A DNA stretch of 64,000 bases. Source: Nitrososphaerota archaeon (lineage in GTDB: Archaea > Thermoproteota > Nitrososphaeria > Conexivisphaerales > UBA164). Below the pieces are notes generated by a model. It had not been told where the DNA came from. It saw nothing but the letters and a program-made list of their open reading frames with translations, and made no database searches. Position numbers and translations under genes: made by a program. The stretch spans positions 54,742 through 118,741 of the forward strand of contig JAMCTX010000002.1 in NCBI GenBank assembly GCA_023381255.1. The letters are read 5' to 3'. This document shows, piece after piece, positions 37,277 to 47,357 of this stretch; positions within the stretch are counted from its first letter, which is position 1; the number at the start of each line of letters is the position of its first letter.

Positions 37277-38001
37277 GCAACGGCCTTGATGAATTCCGCA
37301 ATCGAGGGGGCTATGTCTATGGCCTCCACGCCGTTCCAGGGTATTGCGTTTGTTGAAATTACGTTGGCTATCGGGAACAGGGGGGATGGGTCGTTCGCAA
37401 AGTAGGTCGAGAACACATACACGTTATACAGTTTTTCAAAATACGTCATTAAAACCGGCTTCAGTGATGGCGGGTCCTCGATGAAATTGTCGATTATAAG
37501 AATGTCCTTTTCGCTTTTTCCTATTGAATTTTCGATTACCTTGCCCTGCACCAGCAATTCGTTGTTGAACGTTATGACTTTGGCTCTGATGCCCATCTGC
37601 TTGAATTTGCTTATGAGTATGGGGAACGCGGACAAATTTATAGCTGGCTTTCCGGTAACGCCGAGCTTTGATATGGGGGTGAGGTCAAAGAAGATTACCC
37701 TGCCCACCTCATTTATTTTGTACATTTCCTTCTCAAAATCCTGGATGTCATTATCCTTCTGGTGAAGGCTGGGCAGCAGAAGCAGGGCCTCAACATAACC
37801 CACGGACGACAGCGAATCTATGACGCCTTTCAGTTTTCCGGTTTCAGCGGCTGCCTTGCCCATGTAGCTCCAGAGCACTATGAACCGTTCTCCCGAGGAG
37901 AATGACGCAGAGGAAGGGTACGCGCCGGAGCCTGTCAGATTTGAAAGCAGCGAGGCTACATGCTTTAGCCTTGGGTCGTATATTATCGAAAAATTTTTCA
38001 T
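37273..38001 (-). CDS. Divergent PRPP-synthetase-like protein, probable pseudoenzyme
   Basis: Collinear with PRS: VGRVIFFDLTPISKLGVTGKPAINLSAFPIL (cf. DLHSxQIxGFF..P..NL.A.P.L), IGKSEKDILIIDNFIEDPPS (cf. DDxIxTGGT), VISTNAIP...DIAPSIAEFI. Confidence 0.6.
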   Translation of the reverse strand: MKNFSIIYDPRLKHVASLLSNLTGSGAYPSSASFSSGERFIVLWSYMGKAAAETGKLKGVIDSLSSVGYVEALLLLPSLHQKDNDIQDFEKEMYKINEVGRVIFFDLTPISKLGVTGKPAINLSAFPILISKFKQMGIRAKVITFNNELLVQGKVIENSIGKSEKDILIIDNFIEDPPSLKPVLMTYFEKLYNVYVFSTYFANDPSPLFPIANVISTNAIPWNGVEAIDIAPSIAEFIKAVA

Positions 38002-38004
38002 TTT

Positions 38005-38271
38005 TCAGTTTTCCTTCTTTTCTTGGCTTGGTTCTTCCTGTGGAGCGTCTTCAACTGGTTTCGGTGCAGGGGTGGTAAGCAGGGTGTACCCGATCCATGC
38101 AAGCACCCCAAGTATTGCTGCCACTGCAATAAACGCGGTTACCTGAAGCAGTATCAGCGGGTAGGCGACGTCAAGGTAGGCGTAAACGAAGATCACGATT
38201 ATGCTAACAACCATTATCAGCGCTCCCAGTGCCTTATCATTGCTCATATGTTTTTGTATTGAATTGTGCAT
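38005..38271 (-). CDS. Small two-TM membrane protein, unknown
   Basis: Two hydrophobic segments, Pro/Glu-rich charged tail. Confidence 0.6.
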   Translation of the reverse strand: MHNSIQKHMSNDKALGALIMVVSIIVIFVYAYLDVAYPLILLQVTAFIAVAAILGVLAWIGYTLLTTPAPKPVEDAPQEEPSQEKKEN

Positions 38272-38289
38272 TTAAAAACATTTTTGTTT

Positions 38290-39024
38290 TCAATCAAATT
38301 CAGCCTCAACGGCGCCAAGCTTGCTCACCCTGCCTATGTCATACCCGTTAAGCGTAATGGCCTCCAGGTCAGCAACCTTCACCTTAAAGAACGGAATTTG
38401 CATGTCAAAATTTTTAATCGAAAACCCTGGCAGGAGGTCGTTGAACGGGGGCATCAGTATCAGCGTTTTTTCGCCTGACCTGCCAACGAGCCAGACAGGA
38501 TACTTCCCGCCCGCGTACTTGATGAAAAAATGAAAGTGGGCCATGACGATTATGTCTGATTCGCCAGCAGCCTTTGAAGGCCTTGCGTGGCCGTGAAGCA
38601 GGGTTATTTTTTTCCCCTGCTCCTCCAGGATCAATCCAGTGGAAGGCGCAAATTTTATTTCATTTCCGAGGATTTTCTCCATAAGCGCGTCATGATTGCC
38701 CGGAATCAGGGTCACTGTAAACCTTTCCTTCATGAAGGAGATGAGCCTGAACAGCTCCTGCGATTCCTCAATGGAAGGCGTGATTATGGAGTTCTTCAGG
38801 TCGCCGACTATCAAAAGCTCTTCCGCCTGGCTGAGCTCGGCTATCGAGGAAATCCGCTCCTTGTATCTCGGGAGCATGTCAGGTATGTGTATCCCGTTGT
38901 CCCTTGCGGCAAGTTCATAGCCAACATGCAGGTCAGCTATGGCGACCCGCGAGCGCCCTATCTTCAGGGCCGGATACCCGTCTATGAATTTTATGGATTC
39001 GGGAAGGGATGAAACCGCGCTCAC
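38290..39024 (-). CDS. Metallophosphoesterase
   Basis: IADLHVGYE, GDLKN, GNHD, HGHARPS, AHFHF. Confidence 0.88.
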   Translation of the reverse strand: MSAVSSLPESIKFIDGYPALKIGRSRVAIADLHVGYELAARDNGIHIPDMLPRYKERISSIAELSQAEELLIVGDLKNSIITPSIEESQELFRLISFMKERFTVTLIPGNHDALMEKILGNEIKFAPSTGLILEEQGKKITLLHGHARPSKAAGESDIIVMAHFHFFIKYAGGKYPVWLVGRSGEKTLILMPPFNDLLPGFSIKNFDMQIPFFKVKVADLEAITLNGYDIGRVSKLGAVEAEFD

Positions 39025-39707
39025 TTTCTGTTCTCTAATACCAGGGGGGCAACTTCCGAAAACGCATAAGCTACAAGGTCTTCAAGCGTTCCCTTCGAGA
39101 ACATCGTTATTACGCAGTTCCTGGTCAGGCCTATTATCTGGCTTATGTTCTTTGCCTTTACCACTATGTACCAGAGAAGGCCGTGATCCTGGTATTCCTT
39201 GAACAGGTCCGTCTGCGAAAGCATGTCCCCGTATAATGCAAGCACGTTCACGTTGGGAATATCCACCTGGTCAAAGTAAGCCACCCTTGTCTCGTCAAGG
39301 CTCTGCTGATAGTAGTTCAGGAACACGGGGGGCTCGATCCTGGCCTCGACCACGAACCCGGGCCTTATAAAAAGCGCCTTGCTTATTTCGTTGGCCATGT
39401 AATTTGCAACGGGCTTCTTTGCAAGTATGAACAGGAACACGGTTCCGTTTACCATTTTAAAAAATACCGGTATGGATACGGTGGACACGCTTGGCTTTTT
39501 GCCGTCCTTGGTTCCGAGGTAGATAATTTTATCCCAGTATATTGTTCCCGCAAGGTCGCTTTCAGTTACGGAAACGACCGAAAACTCCGTGGTTAGGTTG
39601 ATTTTGCTTTCAAAGTCCTCCTGCGTAATCTTAAAAGAGGCCAGCTTTTCCGCCAGGCTCTGAAACCCTTCCTGCGTGTTTACCTTGAAAAGCTTTCCAG
39701 CCAGCAT
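39021..39707 (-). CDS. Hypothetical protein
   Basis: 228-aa ORF overlapping the metallophosphoesterase gene start, next to PAC2; coding-like composition. Confidence 0.7.
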   Translation of the reverse strand: MLAGKLFKVNTQEGFQSLAEKLASFKITQEDFESKINLTTEFSVVSVTESDLAGTIYWDKIIYLGTKDGKKPSVSTVSIPVFFKMVNGTVFLFILAKKPVANYMANEISKALFIRPGFVVEARIEPPVFLNYYQQSLDETRVAYFDQVDIPNVNVLALYGDMLSQTDLFKEYQDHGLLWYIVVKAKNISQIIGLTRNCVITMFSKGTLEDLVAYAFSEVAPLVLENRK

Positions 39708-39717
39708 TGGATTTCAC

Positions 39718-40449
39718 CTAGGTGTAGATGTTTGTGTTGGGCTTGTATTCTCCCTGAGAAGTTTCCTTAAGAAGCTCGGCCTCGATGGTCTCCGCGCCCT
39801 TGATGAGCGGTGCAACGTCCACGTTGAACTTGTAGTATTCGGAGGTTACCTGCACGGCAGTTGCTGCAGCCCTCGGGTCGATCCTGTCAGACGAAGCGTA
39901 AACCAGAACAGCCGCGGCAGGGAAGTTCAATATCTCAAAATAGTTCAGCAGTATGGCCACGGGACCCACTATTATGTGGTCGTCCTCCAGCGGCTTGGCA
40001 TCCTTGAGGGCACCCCTTTTTTTGAAGCTTGACGTGGCTGCTATCCTGTAGAGCGTGTCGTCGTTTTTCAGGGATGAATCAAGCCCCCCTATGAGAAATG
40101 CCTCCTTAACGCCCTTTTTTATTATGCTTTCAGCAAATTCCCTGTAAAATTCAACCTCCTGCTCCTTCTGCAGCGGGACGTCCACCTTGAACAGCGACAA
40201 ACTTTCATTCCTGTATATCTCATAAGGCGTGCTTATTTTGCCGTTGTTTAGGGTGGAAACCGGAGCGCCATAGCTGTAATCCACAATGCAGCACCTCTCC
40301 AGGTTGAGCTTCTGGATCAGGTACTTGACCGTCCAGTAGCCAGTGGCGCCTATTCCGTGAAACCCGCTTATCAAGCTTGACCCCTTTAATGACACGTTTT
40401 TCGGGTAAAAAGTTATAGACTTCAACCTAATGGAGTTAAATTTATGCAA
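39718..40449 (-). CDS. PAC2 family protein (proteasome assembly chaperone-like)
   Basis: SLISGFHGIGATGYWTVKYLIQKL... Confidence 0.75.
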   Translation of the reverse strand: MHKFNSIRLKSITFYPKNVSLKGSSLISGFHGIGATGYWTVKYLIQKLNLERCCIVDYSYGAPVSTLNNGKISTPYEIYRNESLSLFKVDVPLQKEQEVEFYREFAESIIKKGVKEAFLIGGLDSSLKNDDTLYRIAATSSFKKRGALKDAKPLEDDHIIVGPVAILLNYFEILNFPAAAVLVYASSDRIDPRAAATAVQVTSEYYKFNVDVAPLIKGAETIEAELLKETSQGEYKPNTNIYT

Positions 40450-40520
40450 TTAAAAAACGTATTGGTCATTATTCGGGTTTTGCAAAAAGCGCGGGCGTGA
40501 AAGCGGCCATGGCCTGCCTG

Positions 40521-40865
40521 TCAGGATTTCGTGCCTTCCCTTTTATAATTCTCCTGAATCGTGTCTTCAACCTTCATGAAGTATATCTTTGTGGCTATTG
40601 GCATTTTCGGCAGGTTATCTTCTATCGCCTTTACAAGGTAGGATATGGCCCTTTTTGATATATCAACCTTAAATTTCATTGGCAATATGGGGTCCTGTAT
40701 CACGGTGAATTTATCCCTGAACTCTTCCGGCGCTATTTTCTGGTAATCTTCCTGAATTATCTGATACCATTCCAGCAAAACTTCAGGTGACAGGCCCTCC
40801 TTCTGGTCAACTATGGTCTGTACAAGCTTTGCGATTGTGTCAATGCTTAAAACATCATCGCTCAT
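40521..40865 (-). CDS. Hypothetical protein
   Basis: 114-aa ORF, coding-like composition, same-strand cluster. Confidence 0.6.
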   Translation of the reverse strand: MSDDVLSIDTIAKLVQTIVDQKEGLSPEVLLEWYQIIQEDYQKIAPEEFRDKFTVIQDPILPMKFKVDISKRAISYLVKAIEDNLPKMPIATKIYFMKVEDTIQENYKREGTKS

Positions 40866-40919
40866 TTTGCAACATCATGCCATTGCAAGTTAAAAAAGTT
40901 TATCCATCACGCAGAAGCC

Positions 40920-41561
40920 TCATTGCTGCTCAATGATGTGCAGGTGGACATCGTAAATGAACAGCCCCGCATCAACGACTCCGGGCAGAAGCTTCACCTT
41001 CTCATACACCGGCCTTAAATCGTCTTGGTTCGCATAAGCTATGTCGATGATCATGTTACCGTTTTCAGTAAACGTTGGATAGCCCTTCTGGTCCTTCCTG
41101 AGCTGCCACTTCAGGCCCAGTTCGTCCAGCTTCTTCTGCACCAGATTTATGGCAAACGGAATCACTTCAGCAGGCAGAGGATGCGACAGTTTTCTTGATA
41201 TTTTTTCCTTTGTGATAAATACATGCCTTTCACGCGCCATTTCCCATATTATCCTTTCCCTTGTCAGTGCTCCTCCGCCTCCCTTTATGATGTAATTGTT
41301 CGTGGAGCTGACTTCGTCGGCGCCATCTATGACTATGTCGATGCCGCTAACTGGGGGCTCTATCATGGTGTAATAATCCGAAACCAGAAACTTGATCTGG
41401 GAAGACGAAGGCACAGCTCCGGGTTTGACTCCCAGCCTTTTGAACTCAATTCCAAGCGCCTTTGCTATGGTGTATGCGGCAGCCCCGCTTCCCAGCCCAA
41501 TCACGGGCACCGGCTTCATGTTAACGGAGCTTTTTATAAAACTACCCAGTGTGTTCTCCAT
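40920..41561 (-). CDS. rpiA: Ribose-5-phosphate isomerase A
   Basis: IGLGSGAAAYTIAKALG; DIVIDGADEVSSTNNYIIKGGGGALTREKI-like block. Confidence 0.94.
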   Translation of the reverse strand: MENTLGSFIKSSVNMKPVPVIGLGSGAAAYTIAKALGIEFKRLGVKPGAVPSSSQIKFLVSDYYTMIEPPVSGIDIVIDGADEVSSTNNYIIKGGGGALTRERIIWEMARERHVFITKEKISRKLSHPLPAEVIPFAINLVQKKLDELGLKWQLRKDQKGYPTFTENGNMIIDIAYANQDDLRPVYEKVKLLPGVVDAGLFIYDVHLHIIEQQ

Positions 41562-41605
41562 AGCATTATGTGCGGCGCGATTATATTTGAGCGTATCGCA
41601 TGCAA

Positions 41606-42640
41606 TCAGATTTCCAGGCGGTCAAGCATTTCGTTGATTTTGCTTTCTGACAGTCCCATTTTATGCAGTATGGTGTACCTTTCGGGCCTCAATGTTGGCG
41701 CCATGGTTATTGCCTTTACAGCTGTTTTCCTGTCGATGCCAAGCTCCTTATAGGAAACTGGGAGGCCCGCCTTGTTCAGGCTTGATTTTATTTTACCCCA
41801 GTTCAGTCCGTAAAGGTAGGAAGTAAAGACTGTGCTTACCCCTACCTTTTCGCCGTGCATTCCCTGGCCCGGCGCAAGCACATCCAAGGCATGCGTTATG
41901 AGATGCTCGCTACCGCTTAGCGGCCTGCTGGACCCGGCAATGCCCCCTGCAACGCCGGCGCTTATCAGCGCCTCCAGCAGGTTCCTCACAGAATCCAGTT
42001 TGAGGCTGCCGATGCCTTCGGCGCTTGCAAGCGCATGCCTGGCGCTTTCCAGGGCAAGTTTTGACGCATACCCGCCATAATATTCGCCCTTCTCCTTCCA
42101 TGCGAGATGCCAGTCCCTCACTGAAGTGATTTTGCCGATCAGGTCCCCAAGCCCGCTGTTGATCTGGCCCTCTGGCGCCTGCATTATTATAGATACGTCA
42201 GCAACCACGCCCAGCGGCGGCTTGACCTTCAGCGAATATGGGTATTTTCCTCCCCTCAATGAAGAAAACGGGCTTGCTATCCCGTCGTTGGAGGCATTGG
42301 TGGGCACGCTGAGCACCGGCCTGCCCAGCTTGAAGCCCACGTACTTTGCTATGTCCAGCGTTTTTCCGCCACCTATCCCAATCACAAAAAGGTGATTGGC
42401 AGCCCCAACCTGGGCGAGCACCCGTTCGGCTTCCTCGTACGTAGGCTCATTGACGATTACGGTGTCATACGAAAAGTCCGAAAGCGCGCTTTCGATTTCG
42501 CCGCCGAATTTTTTCAGCACGTGGGGGCCGGTTATTATGAGCCCCCTGCTTTTTAATTTAAATATGTTTGATATGTTATCCCTGTTAAACGACCCGTCAC
42601 CTATTATAACTATCTGCGGCAACTCCATTATGTGCTGCAC
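41606..42640 (-). CDS. egsA: NAD(P)-dependent glycerol-1-phosphate dehydrogenase
   Basis: GIGGGKTLDIAKYVGFKLGRPVLSVPTNASNDGIASPFSSL; HALDVLAPGQGMHGEKVGVST. Confidence 0.94.
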   Translation of the reverse strand: MQHIMELPQIVIIGDGSFNRDNISNIFKLKSRGLIITGPHVLKKFGGEIESALSDFSYDTVIVNEPTYEEAERVLAQVGAANHLFVIGIGGGKTLDIAKYVGFKLGRPVLSVPTNASNDGIASPFSSLRGGKYPYSLKVKPPLGVVADVSIIMQAPEGQINSGLGDLIGKITSVRDWHLAWKEKGEYYGGYASKLALESARHALASAEGIGSLKLDSVRNLLEALISAGVAGGIAGSSRPLSGSEHLITHALDVLAPGQGMHGEKVGVSTVFTSYLYGLNWGKIKSSLNKAGLPVSYKELGIDRKTAVKAITMAPTLRPERYTILHKMGLSESKINEMLDRLEI

Positions 42641-42641
42641 C

Positions 42642-43874
42642 TTAAGCCCCCCTCATAAAATCTTCAAGCTTTGATTTATGCTCTTCGAATTTGTCTTCAA
42701 AAATCAGGCGGTGGTTTTCCTTGACAAGCTTTCCGCCTACTATGACGTCCTTTACTGTATGGTGCCCCCCCTGGTAAACCACAGAGGAAACGGTGTCCCA
42801 GGAAGGCCTTGTCCTGGTCAGGTCCACGGCTATAAAATCGGCAAGCATGCCCTGCCCGAGATAGCCTGCGGGTATCCCAAGGGCGCCGTGCCCGTTCAGG
42901 GTGGCCATTTTCAGCGCCTTCCTGGCATTGATCCTGGTGTTTGCGCTGCTTGCCCTTGACAGCATGACTGCAAGCTTCATTTCATTGAACATGTCCAGGA
43001 CTTCCGAACTTCCCGCGCCGTCGGTCCCCAGGCTTACATTCATGTTCAGCTCGTCCATTTTGCTTATATTTGCTATCCCGCTCCCCAGCCTGGCATTTGA
43101 GGAAGGGCAGTGGGCGACATTCACTCCTGCTGTTGCGAGCTGGCGTATTTCTTCATCGTTCAGGTGCACCGCATGGGCTGCTATCAGCCCCTTCCTGAGA
43201 AGGCCTACAGACTTCAAATATTCAACCGGGCGCAGCCCGTGCTTTTCCTTTATCAGCATATCCTCTTCAAGCGTTTCTGAAAGGTGAATCTGGACCCTGT
43301 AGCCCCTTATTTTGGCTATCTCCACAAGAAGCTCCTCAGAAACAGCGTAAAGTGAATGGGGGGAAAGAACCATTTCTATGCCGTGTTCAGAGAGCTGCCT
43401 GGCATAGCTGTCAACGTTCCTCACCCTCTTCCAGCTTTCCTCCTTCATGTATTCCACGGTGTCCAAAAAGGAAAGCGCGAGCTTGGCCCTTATCGGGAAG
43501 TTAAGCTCCTTCAGGGCTTGGACCATTGGCTGTATATCGTAAAAATCCAAAAACGACGTTATCCCGGAATCCAGCATTTCGCCGATTCCCACAACGTTGC
43601 CTGTAACCAGTTCTTCGTGTTTTAGCTTGCCTTCAATGTTCCACACCTTTCCAAGCCATGAATGAAGGTCGTCCTGCTCCCCTATGCCCCTCATGAGGGT
43701 CATCGCTACATGGGAATGGGTGTTGGCAAAGCTTGGCATAATCATCGATTTGCCCAGGTCGTGAACTTCATCGTAATCCATCCCTTCCTTTAACGGGCCC
43801 GCATAGATTATCTTGCCGTCTTCTACAAGCAGGGCTGGATCAGAAATCGGCTGCCATTCGGAACCCGGCAGCAT
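42642..43874 (-). CDS. Amidohydrolase, MTA/SAH deaminase family
   Basis: PSFANTHSHVAMTLMRGIGEQDDLHSWL; AHAVHLNDEEI; GTDGAGSS; start trimmed to MLPGSEW. Confidence 0.9.
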   Translation of the reverse strand: MLPGSEWQPISDPALLVEDGKIIYAGPLKEGMDYDEVHDLGKSMIMPSFANTHSHVAMTLMRGIGEQDDLHSWLGKVWNIEGKLKHEELVTGNVVGIGEMLDSGITSFLDFYDIQPMVQALKELNFPIRAKLALSFLDTVEYMKEESWKRVRNVDSYARQLSEHGIEMVLSPHSLYAVSEELLVEIAKIRGYRVQIHLSETLEEDMLIKEKHGLRPVEYLKSVGLLRKGLIAAHAVHLNDEEIRQLATAGVNVAHCPSSNARLGSGIANISKMDELNMNVSLGTDGAGSSEVLDMFNEMKLAVMLSRASSANTRINARKALKMATLNGHGALGIPAGYLGQGMLADFIAVDLTRTRPSWDTVSSVVYQGGHHTVKDVIVGGKLVKENHRLIFEDKFEEHKSKLEDFMRGA

Positions 43875-43897
43875 GTACTTTGCTTTAAATAACTGTT

Positions 43898-44572
43898 TCA
43901 AGATTTTCTTTGGTATTTTTCGGAGAATTGCACTTCGTTGATTTCTGGAAACAGGGCGAAGCAATCGTTTGCAACCGCCCTCTTCAAATATTGCAGCCCG
44001 TCCATGAGATATGTTTCGGGTGGCAACTCAACCTTCAGAATTCCTTCCGCAAAAGTGAACTGCGGGTTTTCAACGTCAATCCTCCTCTGAAGCACGTTTG
44101 CAACCTTTTCATTCATGTCTGTTAATTCCTTGACGACCTCTACATCGTATATTATGGTTTTGCCTGCAAGCCTGTCATTGAAGTCAACCTGAACCCTCCC
44201 GCTCCCAATTGAGATCACGGTGCCGGGCTGGTTGTCGATCTCCACCTCAGCGCCAACCTGCAGGTCCTTTGCCTTGTCCCCGAATTTCCTGAGCGGGATT
44301 ATCCTGACCTTTGTGGGGTTCCAGGAGCCGAATGCCTTCTCCGGCGGAAGCTCGATCGTCTTCTTGTCCCCCACATTGAGAGCCAGCAGCTCGTCGTCGA
44401 GAGACTTTAAAACCCAGCCCTTTCCCAGAGCAACCAGGCTTGGCTTGTACTTTGAACCCTCCTTGTATGACTTTGAAGTCTTGGCAACATCTTCCACCGT
44501 GGTCTCTATTATATCCCCGGTTTCCTTTATCCTGGCGGTATAATTTAGCAGAATTAAAGATCCCTGCTGCAA
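43898..44572 (-). CDS. FKBP-type peptidyl-prolyl isomerase (SlyD-like)
   Basis: LILLNYTARIKETGDIIETT...VGDKKTIELPPEKAFG. Confidence 0.9.
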   Translation of the reverse strand: MQQGSLILLNYTARIKETGDIIETTVEDVAKTSKSYKEGSKYKPSLVALGKGWVLKSLDDELLALNVGDKKTIELPPEKAFGSWNPTKVRIIPLRKFGDKAKDLQVGAEVEIDNQPGTVISIGSGRVQVDFNDRLAGKTIIYDVEVVKELTDMNEKVANVLQRRIDVENPQFTFAEGILKVELPPETYLMDGLQYLKRAVANDCFALFPEINEVQFSEKYQRKS

Positions 44573-44575
44573 CTT

Positions 44576-45730
44576 TTACTCTAACCCCTTCAACTTATCC
44601 AGGGCGATGGATATAGCTTTATCTGTGTCAGCGCTGTAGCCAAGCTCCTTCAGCGAAAAGCCGACTGCTGCAACAGTAGGCATCACCCTCGACTTTTCAA
44701 TTATCCCCATGTTTCCTATCCTGAATATCTTTCCCTTGAGCTCGCCGAATCCGCCGGTTATGATTGTATTGTAGCTTTTTTCCATGGCCGACCTGAATTT
44801 GAGGTCATCCACCCCGGATGGGTATTTGACGGAAATCACGACGTTGGACCTGAATTTCTCCTCGACAAAAGGCTGCAGCCCCATTGCTTCAAATGCCGCA
44901 TAATACGCGGAAGCCGCTATCCTGTGCTTGCTCACCCTTTTGTCTATTCCCTCCTTTGATATTCTGGACAGCGCGGTTTCAAGGGCATAGAAAATGGGAA
45001 GCGCTGGAGTGAACGGCGTTTCGTATTTGGCCAGGTAATCAACATAGCTTGCGTAATTGAAGTACGTGGAAAGAGGCGGGTTCTTCCTTACAAAGTCAAC
45101 AACCCTGTCGCTTACCCCGACCAGGGCCACGCCAGGCGGAGTGAACAGGCATTTCTGGCTGCCCGCTATCACGACATCGGCTTTCCATTCGTCCATTGGC
45201 AGCTCATCGCCGCCAAAGACCGAGATGGCGTCAAGCACGTAGAACATGCCGTATTTTTCAGCCACTTCACCGAGCTCCTTTGCCATCCTGTATGTAGTCC
45301 CCGGGGACGTATCATTGTAGACCAGAAATATCCCCTTGGCATCCCTGTTTTCCTTTGCGGCAGATTCGATAGCTTCAACAGAGGGTGCAGTTCCAAACGG
45401 GGCGTTTACGCGAACCGCCTTTCCCTTTGCGGTTTCTATCTGCGAAGCAAGGCGCCCGCTGAATTCGCCGAACACCGGAACTATGGCCTTGTCGCCAGGC
45501 TTCAGCAGGTTCATGATTGCGGATTCTGCTCCGCCGGTGCCCGAGGAACTCAAAACAATTACGTTTCCCTTCGTTTTAAATATCTGCTTTGAAGAATCCT
45601 CAATGCTTTTCATCAACCGGTGGAAGTCTTCGCCCCTGTGGTTTATTATCGGTTTGCTCATTGAAAGCAAAACATCATCGGGCACATCTACTGGCCCGGG
45701 CAGCATAACATTTCTTCTTTGAAACTCCAA
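44576..45730 (-). CDS. Class V aminotransferase, alanine-glyoxylate transaminase-like (paralog of 33154)
   Basis: MLPGPVDVPDDVL; LDAISVFGGDELPMDEW; AGSQKCLFTPPG. Confidence 0.9.
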   Translation of the reverse strand: MEFQRRNVMLPGPVDVPDDVLLSMSKPIINHRGEDFHRLMKSIEDSSKQIFKTKGNVIVLSSSGTGGAESAIMNLLKPGDKAIVPVFGEFSGRLASQIETAKGKAVRVNAPFGTAPSVEAIESAAKENRDAKGIFLVYNDTSPGTTYRMAKELGEVAEKYGMFYVLDAISVFGGDELPMDEWKADVVIAGSQKCLFTPPGVALVGVSDRVVDFVRKNPPLSTYFNYASYVDYLAKYETPFTPALPIFYALETALSRISKEGIDKRVSKHRIAASAYYAAFEAMGLQPFVEEKFRSNVVISVKYPSGVDDLKFRSAMEKSYNTIITGGFGELKGKIFRIGNMGIIEKSRVMPTVAAVGFSLKELGYSADTDKAISIALDKLKGLE

Positions 45731-45818
45731 TTACCTATCACCACTTACCCTTATTGAATTAGCTAATAAATATTTAACTGATTTTCGACCATCGTGCTTA
45801 AATCTTCAGAAATCTGAT

Positions 45819-46253
45819 TTAAAATTCAAGCTCTATAACCTGCAGCCTTTTTCCGGTTGTGTCGGGCAATATTGCACTGCCCTTGTACGCATCGCCGTAG
45901 ATCAGGCCCGCCAGCTCGCCGTCAACGGTGATTTCCGCCTGGAACGAGCCCAGGAACAGCTGGTCGGACGACGAAAGATTAGAAACCATCCCCCTCATAA
46001 AATCTGAAAGGGGCGCAGTCACGTCAGTGTCGCAGCTTACGGCACCGTGGTCATCGTGGGAATCAAATTCATAGTTGCACTGGCCCTTATTTTCGCTCAG
46101 GAATTTCGCAAGGGTCTCCTTTAAATTGATGCCCTCGGACGTCGGGAAAAGCTCCCCCAGAAAGCCCATGTGGGGAACAACGTTGTCGCTTACGCGCGCA
46201 ATCTCCTTATCAAGTTTATTCCACCCGGATTCTGATACCTTAAACATCAACAT
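45819..46253 (-). CDS. Hypothetical protein
   Basis: 144-aa ORF with coding-like composition. Confidence 0.6.
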   Translation of the reverse strand: MLMFKVSESGWNKLDKEIARVSDNVVPHMGFLGELFPTSEGINLKETLAKFLSENKGQCNYEFDSHDDHGAVSCDTDVTAPLSDFMRGMVSNLSSSDQLFLGSFQAEITVDGELAGLIYGDAYKGSAILPDTTGKRLQVIELEF

Positions 46254-46526
46254 CTTTCCATTGATGCGTTTATTAAGTATTTCTAAACATTAACACCAGT
46301 GCAGCATGCAATACACTCTTCCACAAAATTTAAGTGCTTGAGCTGGGGCCAAATAACCTTGGAGCCTTAACGCTTGCTGCGGCTTAGTGACCAAGTGCGT
46401 GTCTTATATCCAGCCCTCGTGCGTTATCTTCATTTGCTGCCTGTTGTAGCTGTGCGTTAATGAATGAAGAACAAAGAGACAAAATAAAAAGCTTATATAT
46501 AATAACTTCGCCAGATTATAAATGGT

Positions 46527-47024
46527 ATGAGCAATACTAATCCCGATAGCTCCGAACTTGAATTACGCAATGTTCCTCCACGTGTACTTGCTATTGTAAA
46601 CATAGTAATAGGCATTCTCTTATTGATTTCAGTGCCTATCGCAATGATCAGCAGCTACAATTATTATCCACACACATACAATTATCTTGATGTCGGCATC
46701 AGTTCGATAATTGCAATAATCATAATCATTGTCGCGCTGTTAGATTATGCATCCCATAGAAAAGGCAAGGGCAGCATAATATGGCCAGCAATTTTATTCA
46801 TATTCTCATTTATTCTTATGTTCCAATATATCGACCCCTATGATTTCCCTGCATTAAAAACATACCACCTTTACATAATTCCTGTATTCATATCACACAC
46901 TCCCTATTATGTTTCTTATCACGTGTATGATATGCTGTTTGGAATCAGCCTTGGGTTTGGCATTTTCCTGTTAGTTACATCAATTTGGGAAATAGCACAG
47001 CTGGCTAAATCAAAAAACGCATAA
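46527..47024 (+). CDS. Four-TM membrane protein, unknown (paralog of 47358)
   Basis: Shared arrangement with 47358-47837: IVIGILLLISVPIAMISSY ... QYHLYII-like and GISLGFG motifs. Confidence 0.65.
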   Translation: MSNTNPDSSELELRNVPPRVLAIVNIVIGILLLISVPIAMISSYNYYPHTYNYLDVGISSIIAIIIIIVALLDYASHRKGKGSIIWPAILFIFSFILMFQYIDPYDFPALKTYHLYIIPVFISHTPYYVSYHVYDMLFGISLGFGIFLLVTSIWEIAQLAKSKNA

Positions 47025-47357
47025 ATCGTAAGCGGTTTCATTTTTTTGATATTATGCTTGTAAATACTGATAAATAATGCCAATTACTGTATATAATAAA
47101 TAATTATAGTGTTTTATCTCTATTAATGGTTAATGACAATCCGCAAATGCTCTTCTTTCCATTCCTATGTATAACCGCTTCAAGCATTTTCCAGTAAACG
47201 AAAAGCCTTGTTAAAAAGGACGTTATGACTGATATCAAGTACTGTAACTTTGATATTGAGGTGCAAGCTTGGCGATATAATATTTTAGAAAGGAGACGGC
47301 AAGGAGTAAAGGAATGTTTAAATAGGCTAAACAAATAAATAATACATTGGAGATAAT

